DNA of 19,048 bases from positions 1 through 19,048 of the forward strand of contig JAGGSE010000021.1 of NCBI GenBank assembly GCA_021159225.1. The letters run 5' to 3'. The position numbers and the translations under genes are program-made. The stretch comes from a bacterium (lineage in GTDB: Bacteria > Patescibacteriota > Minisyncoccia > Minisyncoccales > JAGGSE01). Shown piece after piece: positions 16,035-19,048 of this stretch; positions within the stretch are counted from its first letter, which is position 1, and the number at the start of each line of letters is the position of its first letter. Below the pieces are notes generated by a model. The model searched no databases. It was not told the DNA's origin and saw only the letters and a list, made by a program, of their open reading frames with translations.

Positions 16035-16063
16035 ATTTTAGCACTGCCAGAGAAAAAATTCAA
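16035..16063 (-). promoter_or_regulatory. Candidate clpP promoter with extended -10
   Basis: On the minus strand TTGAAT (16058-16063), a 17-base spacer ending in TGC, and TAAAAT (16035-16040), a 5/6 match with a TGN extended -10 element. The -35 overlaps the stop codon of the upstream membrane protein gene. The -10 ends 14 bases before the clpP ATG, predicting a leader of about 7-8 bases with no Shine-Dalgarno sequence. Confidence 0.6.
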
Positions 16064-17640
16064 TACACTAGAAAACAAGCGGCAAGAAGAAGAGAAACAA
16101 CCCCCAAAACCTTAACCATCGGATTAACAGAAGGACCAATAAAACAGGCAAGAAAAAACCAAACAAGAATTGAACCGATTAGCAGCCCGGCTAAAGCCCC
16201 GGGTCCTAATACCAAGCCAACAAGAAGAGGCACAACAGGCAAAAAAACAGCAGATGGGCAAAAGGCTCCCTGAGTTAAATGAGGCAAAGAGGTCCTAGAT
16301 AACAAATAAAAAAAGCAGTAGGCAATAAGCGGCCCTAAAAACAAGCCGGTTAGAACCGATGGTCTGTCTAAAAAGAAAGGGACCTTGGCTCCCAATCTGG
16401 CTAACTGCTGAATATAGGCAAAATACAAAAGAAGCCCACTGAATCCCGCTCCAAGAATGGCAAAACCCTGAACGCCAACCATACCACCTGGAAAAAATCT
16501 GATTCCCCCTTTATTGTCCATCCTCCCAAAAGCACCGGCAATAACGGAAAGATAAAGGTTAAAAGCAAGAATAAGCGGAGATAAAGAAACCGCTGAGATA
16601 GCAGCAATAGAAAAACCGTAAACGCCAGAAATAAAATAAGCGGGTAAAATAATTAACAATCCATCAAGAATAAGAAAAATGGCAAACAAGGCCCTGTTGG
16701 ATAAATCAGCCGAGGTAAAACTAAACCCACTTTTTGGCAAGAAGAAAAAAAACCTTTCCTCCTTATCCTTTAGGTTGAAACGGGAGGAAATCAGAAAAAT
16801 AAAAATAGTGCCAAACAAAGCAATCAAAGAAGTTATTGCCAAACGCCATTCAGAAATACCAAATGCCCTGCCTGCCTTGATAATAAAAAGGAGAAAGCCC
16901 AGTCCGGAAAGAAAAACAGAAAGAGAAAACCCTGCCACAAGACGAAAAACAGGGGTTCTTCTCTTCCAAAGATAAACAAAGGCAACTGAAATCATTGATG
17001 ACAAAAGAGCGCAGGTTGTAAAAAGCAGAGGGAACAAGGAAGCAAAAGAAGAATGGAAAAATAGAAGGCCTCCCAATACAATACAGATTAGATTTGTCAA
17101 TACATAGGTCTCAAAAATATCAACAGAAAGAATAAGGGGCGCAATCTCCTTCCTAAACCTTATCGCCGGGGCATTCCATCCTAGGTGAAGAAAAAGAGAA
17201 AATAAGAAAGAACCTGCCCCTAAGGCAATAAGGGGCCTTAAGGAACCGAAGAAAAAATAACAAAGAGAAACAGCCAATAATCCCAAACCTCCTGAAAAAA
17301 ACCCTCCTGCTATACTCAGACGAAAAGAAAGGTCAGGATTTTTTCCTCTACCTAAAATTAAAAATCCTATAAGGGCATTCAGTCCAGAAAAAATAACCCC
17401 CAGCAAAAATCCCCCTGCTTCTTTCCAGCCCAGACCAATCAAGAAAACAAAAAATAAAAAAACTGCCCACTTCCCAATTGCCAGATACCGCCTTTTTAAA
17501 AAAGTTCTGACCTCTTGGTAGGCAGACGGAATCTCACCCTGTCCACCACTCTTGCCGAGGTTTGAAGAATGTGCTCCTTGAACAAGAAAATAGGCAAAAA
17601 ATAAAGCCAAAAGTGAAGCAAGAATAGGAAGATAAAGCAT
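16060..17640 (-). CDS. Membrane pyrophosphatase-like protein lacking catalytic motifs
   Basis: A 526-residue protein with about 14-16 hydrophobic segments. Its order of conserved fragments follows the ion-pumping membrane pyrophosphatases (HppA family): SAYQEVRTFLKRRY at 39-52, PLIALGAGSFLFSLF (136-150), VDIFETYVLT (173-182) aligned to the family's ADLFETYAVT, VYGFSIAA (340-347), MDNKGGI (374-380) aligned to DNAGGI, VQGFAILGAGFSGLLLYFAY (390-409), PLLVGLVLGPGALAGLLIGS (471-490) and GPSVNPMVKVLGVVSLL (502-518). The catalytic segments are gone: DVGADLVGKVE, DNVGDNVGDCAG, the EVRRQF region, NAGGAWDNAKK and GDTVGDPFKDT have no counterpart, and the Asp of VDAYGP is Asn361. The family is usually 650-720 residues. 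The frame is intact and the start overlaps the nusA stop by one base (TAATG). I infer a non-hydrolysing membrane homologue; a decaying gene or a different membrane family is possible. Confidence 0.7.
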   Translation of the reverse strand: MLYLPILASLLALFFAYFLVQGAHSSNLGKSGGQGEIPSAYQEVRTFLKRRYLAIGKWAVFLFFVFLIGLGWKEAGGFLLGVIFSGLNALIGFLILGRGKNPDLSFRLSIAGGFFSGGLGLLAVSLCYFFFGSLRPLIALGAGSFLFSLFLHLGWNAPAIRFRKEIAPLILSVDIFETYVLTNLICIVLGGLLFFHSSFASLFPLLFTTCALLSSMISVAFVYLWKRRTPVFRLVAGFSLSVFLSGLGFLLFIIKAGRAFGISEWRLAITSLIALFGTIFIFLISSRFNLKDKEERFFFFLPKSGFSFTSADLSNRALFAIFLILDGLLIILPAYFISGVYGFSIAAISAVSLSPLILAFNLYLSVIAGAFGRMDNKGGIRFFPGGMVGVQGFAILGAGFSGLLLYFAYIQQLARLGAKVPFFLDRPSVLTGLFLGPLIAYCFFYLLSRTSLPHLTQGAFCPSAVFLPVVPLLVGLVLGPGALAGLLIGSILVWFFLACFIGPSVNPMVKVLGVVSLLLAACFLVY

Positions 17641-18779
17641 TATTTTTCTTCTTCCTCTTCAGGACCTCTAACATCTATCTTCCATCCGGTTAATTTTGCC
17701 GCCAGCCTTACGTTCTGGCCATCTCTGCCAATTGCCAGTGATAACTGCTCCTTGGGAACAATTACCAGCGCCTTATTCTTCGGCATTATCTTGACTTCGC
17801 TTACCTTAGCCGGAGAAAGTGCCTGGGAAATATACCTTTGAGGGTCGTCTGAATACTCAACAATATCAATTTTTTCTCCTCCCAACTCCTGGATTACTGC
17901 CTGAACCCGGCTCCCCCTCTGGCCAACAACCGCTCCAATTGGGTCTATCCCCTCTTGTTTTGAAGCCACGGCAATTTTTGTTCTTGAACCGGCCTCCCGA
18001 GCGATTGATTTTATTTCAACCTGGTCGTTGGCAATCTCGGGCACCTCTAATTCAAAGAGTTTTGAGACCAACTTTGGATAGGCGCGAGAAACAATAACTG
18101 TTGACATCTTGGGTGATTCTTCAACCCTGAGAATGTAAACCTTTAGACGCTGACCCAAGCGGTAAAATTCCCCAGGCGTCTGCTCTTCTTTGGGTAGCAA
18201 GGCAAGTGTCCTGTCAAGGTTAAGATAAACATTCTTTCCTTCAATCCGCTGGACAATCCCAGAGACCACCTCGCCCTCTTTTGACTTGAATTCTTCATAA
18301 ATTGCTGACTTCTCTGCCTCTCTGATTTTTTGGATAACTACCTGCTTTGCCGTTTGGGCAGCAATCCTGCCATAGTCCTTTTTTGCTTCAAGAAAAATCA
18401 TCAGGTCTTCGCCCACCTTTATGTTGGGGTCAATGGTTTTCGCCTCCTTCAACAAAATATGCCTCTCCGGATTAAATCTTATCTTTTCCTTTTCGTCAGA
18501 CGACGCCGCTGTGCCAGTTTTTTTCTTCTTCTCTTTTAGTTTTTTTAACTCCTCTTCTGAATAAATCATATCTTTATCAACTACCCTCTTTACCTGCCAA
18601 AACCTAACTGAGCCGGTTTCAGGATTAAGTTTGGCTCTAATAATCTGCCCTTTTCTGCCATACTCCTTTTTGTAGGCGGCAGCAATCGCTGCTTCAATTG
18701 ACTCCAAAACCTTCTCTTTGGGAATTTTTTTCTCCTCGGCAATCTGAGCCAAGGCTGATGTAAATGTCTTAATGTCCAT
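17640..18779 (-). CDS. nusA: Transcription termination/antitermination factor NusA
   Basis: NusA binds RNA polymerase and nascent RNA, modulating pausing, termination and antitermination. From the ATG at 18779 it has 379 residues; a TTG at 18788 in the same frame would add three. The N-terminal polymerase-binding domain (1-70, KKIPKEKVLESIEAAIAAAYKKEY) is followed by a lysine/glutamate-rich insertion (75-105). Then come the S1 domain (about 167-232, GEVVSGIVQRIEGKNVYLNL), KH1 with DPIGAVVGQRGSRVQAV (279-295) and KH2 with AIGRDGQNVRLAAKLTGWKIDV (349-370). An acidic tail EEEEEK ends the protein, and the C-terminal repeats of E. coli NusA (495 aa) are absent. rimP and infB, common neighbours, are not adjacent. 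It overlaps the next gene by one base. Confidence 0.96.
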   Translation of the reverse strand: MDIKTFTSALAQIAEEKKIPKEKVLESIEAAIAAAYKKEYGRKGQIIRAKLNPETGSVRFWQVKRVVDKDMIYSEEELKKLKEKKKKTGTAASSDEKEKIRFNPERHILLKEAKTIDPNIKVGEDLMIFLEAKKDYGRIAAQTAKQVVIQKIREAEKSAIYEEFKSKEGEVVSGIVQRIEGKNVYLNLDRTLALLPKEEQTPGEFYRLGQRLKVYILRVEESPKMSTVIVSRAYPKLVSKLFELEVPEIANDQVEIKSIAREAGSRTKIAVASKQEGIDPIGAVVGQRGSRVQAVIQELGGEKIDIVEYSDDPQRYISQALSPAKVSEVKIMPKNKALVIVPKEQLSLAIGRDGQNVRLAAKLTGWKIDVRGPEEEEEK

Positions 18780-18788
18780 ACAAATCAA

Positions 18789-18817
18789 ACATTAACAAAT
18801 TTAACTGATAAAATCAA
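18789..18817 (-). promoter_or_regulatory. Candidate nusA promoter
   Basis: On the minus strand TTGATT (18812-18817), a 17-base spacer and TAATGT (18789-18794), a weak -10. It ends only nine bases before the preferred ATG, so a transcript from here would be almost leaderless. No Shine-Dalgarno sequence is present. The weak -10 and AT-rich context limit confidence. Confidence 0.4.
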
Positions 18818-18834
18818 GTTTACCATTCCCAGAT

Positions 18835-18863
18835 TTGCCAAAACAAACAAAGACGGGTATAAT
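18835..18863 (+). promoter_or_regulatory. Strong candidate promoter reading out of the window
   Basis: TTGCCA (18835-18840), an exact 17-base spacer and a consensus TATAAT (18858-18863). It points away from nusA toward whatever lies beyond the right edge. Downstream are a small hairpin, GCTGG-TCGC-CCAGC (about 18884-18897), and then the dispersed repeat. No gene is recognised between here and the edge. Confidence 0.55.
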
Positions 18864-18919
18864 AATGTTTGCTGATTACAATGTGCTGGTCGCCCAGCCC
18901 TAAGGAATCTAGATACTTT

Positions 18920-19048
18920 AAAAATCCGAATCTCGAAACAATGACCAAAATTAACTAAAATTCCAATATCCAATACCCAATTTCCAATTAATATCCAATG
19001 ACCGAAATTAAGTGAAAATTCCAATTTCCAAATTCCAATTTCCAATTA
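18920..19048 (-). repeat. Dispersed ATTGGATATTGGAATT-type repeat, copy 2 (inverted)
   Basis: Read on the minus strand, this segment repeats GGAAATTGG, GGTATTGG and GGTCATTGG, then TTAGTTAATTTTGGTCATTGTTTCG and CGGATTTTTA, matching 3944-4056 on the plus strand with small gaps. It runs to the window edge and may continue. A minus-strand reading frame across it and upstream (18785-19045) encodes IGIWKLEF-type peptides and is repeat-derived, not a gene. Confidence 0.8.

Noticed and set aside
16679..16975. Plus-strand open frames antisense to the membrane protein gene (also 16010-16273)
   Set aside because: Lysine/arginine-rich shadow frames opposite a hydrophobic coding strand, with no start signals or family motifs.
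16060..17640. MurJ/flippase or generic transporter for the 526-residue membrane protein
   Set aside because: The helix count would fit, but the FETY, DN.GGI, LVG.LLGP.AL.GLL and GPS.NP..K fragments occur in membrane pyrophosphatase order.
18785..19045. Open frame of 86 codons on the minus strand upstream of nusA
   Set aside because: Most of it is translated dispersed repeat (IGIWKLEF-type peptide), the same units as the non-coding block near 3950.

Overview
The window is compact, AT-leaning bacterial DNA. It suggests a member of the Candidate Phyla Radiation (Patescibacteria), probably Parcubacteria-like. The reasons are short versions of universal proteins (IF-2 of 508 aa, ValRS of 723 aa, NusA of about 379 aa), tRNA genes without encoded CCA, a PilC plus giant pilin-like pair, DUF4446 and PrsW genes, tight gene packing and AT-rich dispersed intergenic repeats. 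This placement is an inference from gene content; no marker gene was compared.

Layout from left to right. (1) 1-3823, minus strand: pilC followed by a very large pilin-like protein whose C-terminus lies outside the window. (2) 3824-4225: a divergent intergenic block with two repeat types, a perfect palindrome and promoter-like boxes. (3) 4226-6628, plus strand: DUF4446 gene, infB, rbfA and tRNA-Cys. (4) 6819-10255, minus strand: valS, a PrsW-family protease, an Hsp20 chaperone and tRNA-Val(UAC). (5) 10327-11930, plus strand: tRNA-Glu(UUC) with a membrane glycosyltransferase starting two bases after it. (6) 11935-16020, minus strand: clpP, recG, glyA. (7) 16060-18779, minus strand: nusA and a multi-pass membrane protein that I read as a membrane pyrophosphatase homologue stripped of its catalytic motifs. 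(8) 18780-19048: an intergenic region with a strong plus-strand promoter candidate and a second, inverted copy of the repeat seen near 3950-4056.

Most genes are housekeeping: translation initiation and ribosome maturation (infB, rbfA), aminoacylation and tRNAs (valS, three tRNAs), transcription (nusA), DNA repair (recG), proteostasis (clpP, hsp20, PrsW) and one-carbon metabolism (glyA). Surface functions are the pilus assembly pair and the glycosyltransferase. The most unusual items are the pyrophosphatase-like protein, the pilin/beta-helix fusion, the tRNA-Glu/glycosyltransferase junction that could give a leaderless mRNA after tRNA processing, and a recurring promoter-to-start spacing that predicts 5' leaders of only a few bases.
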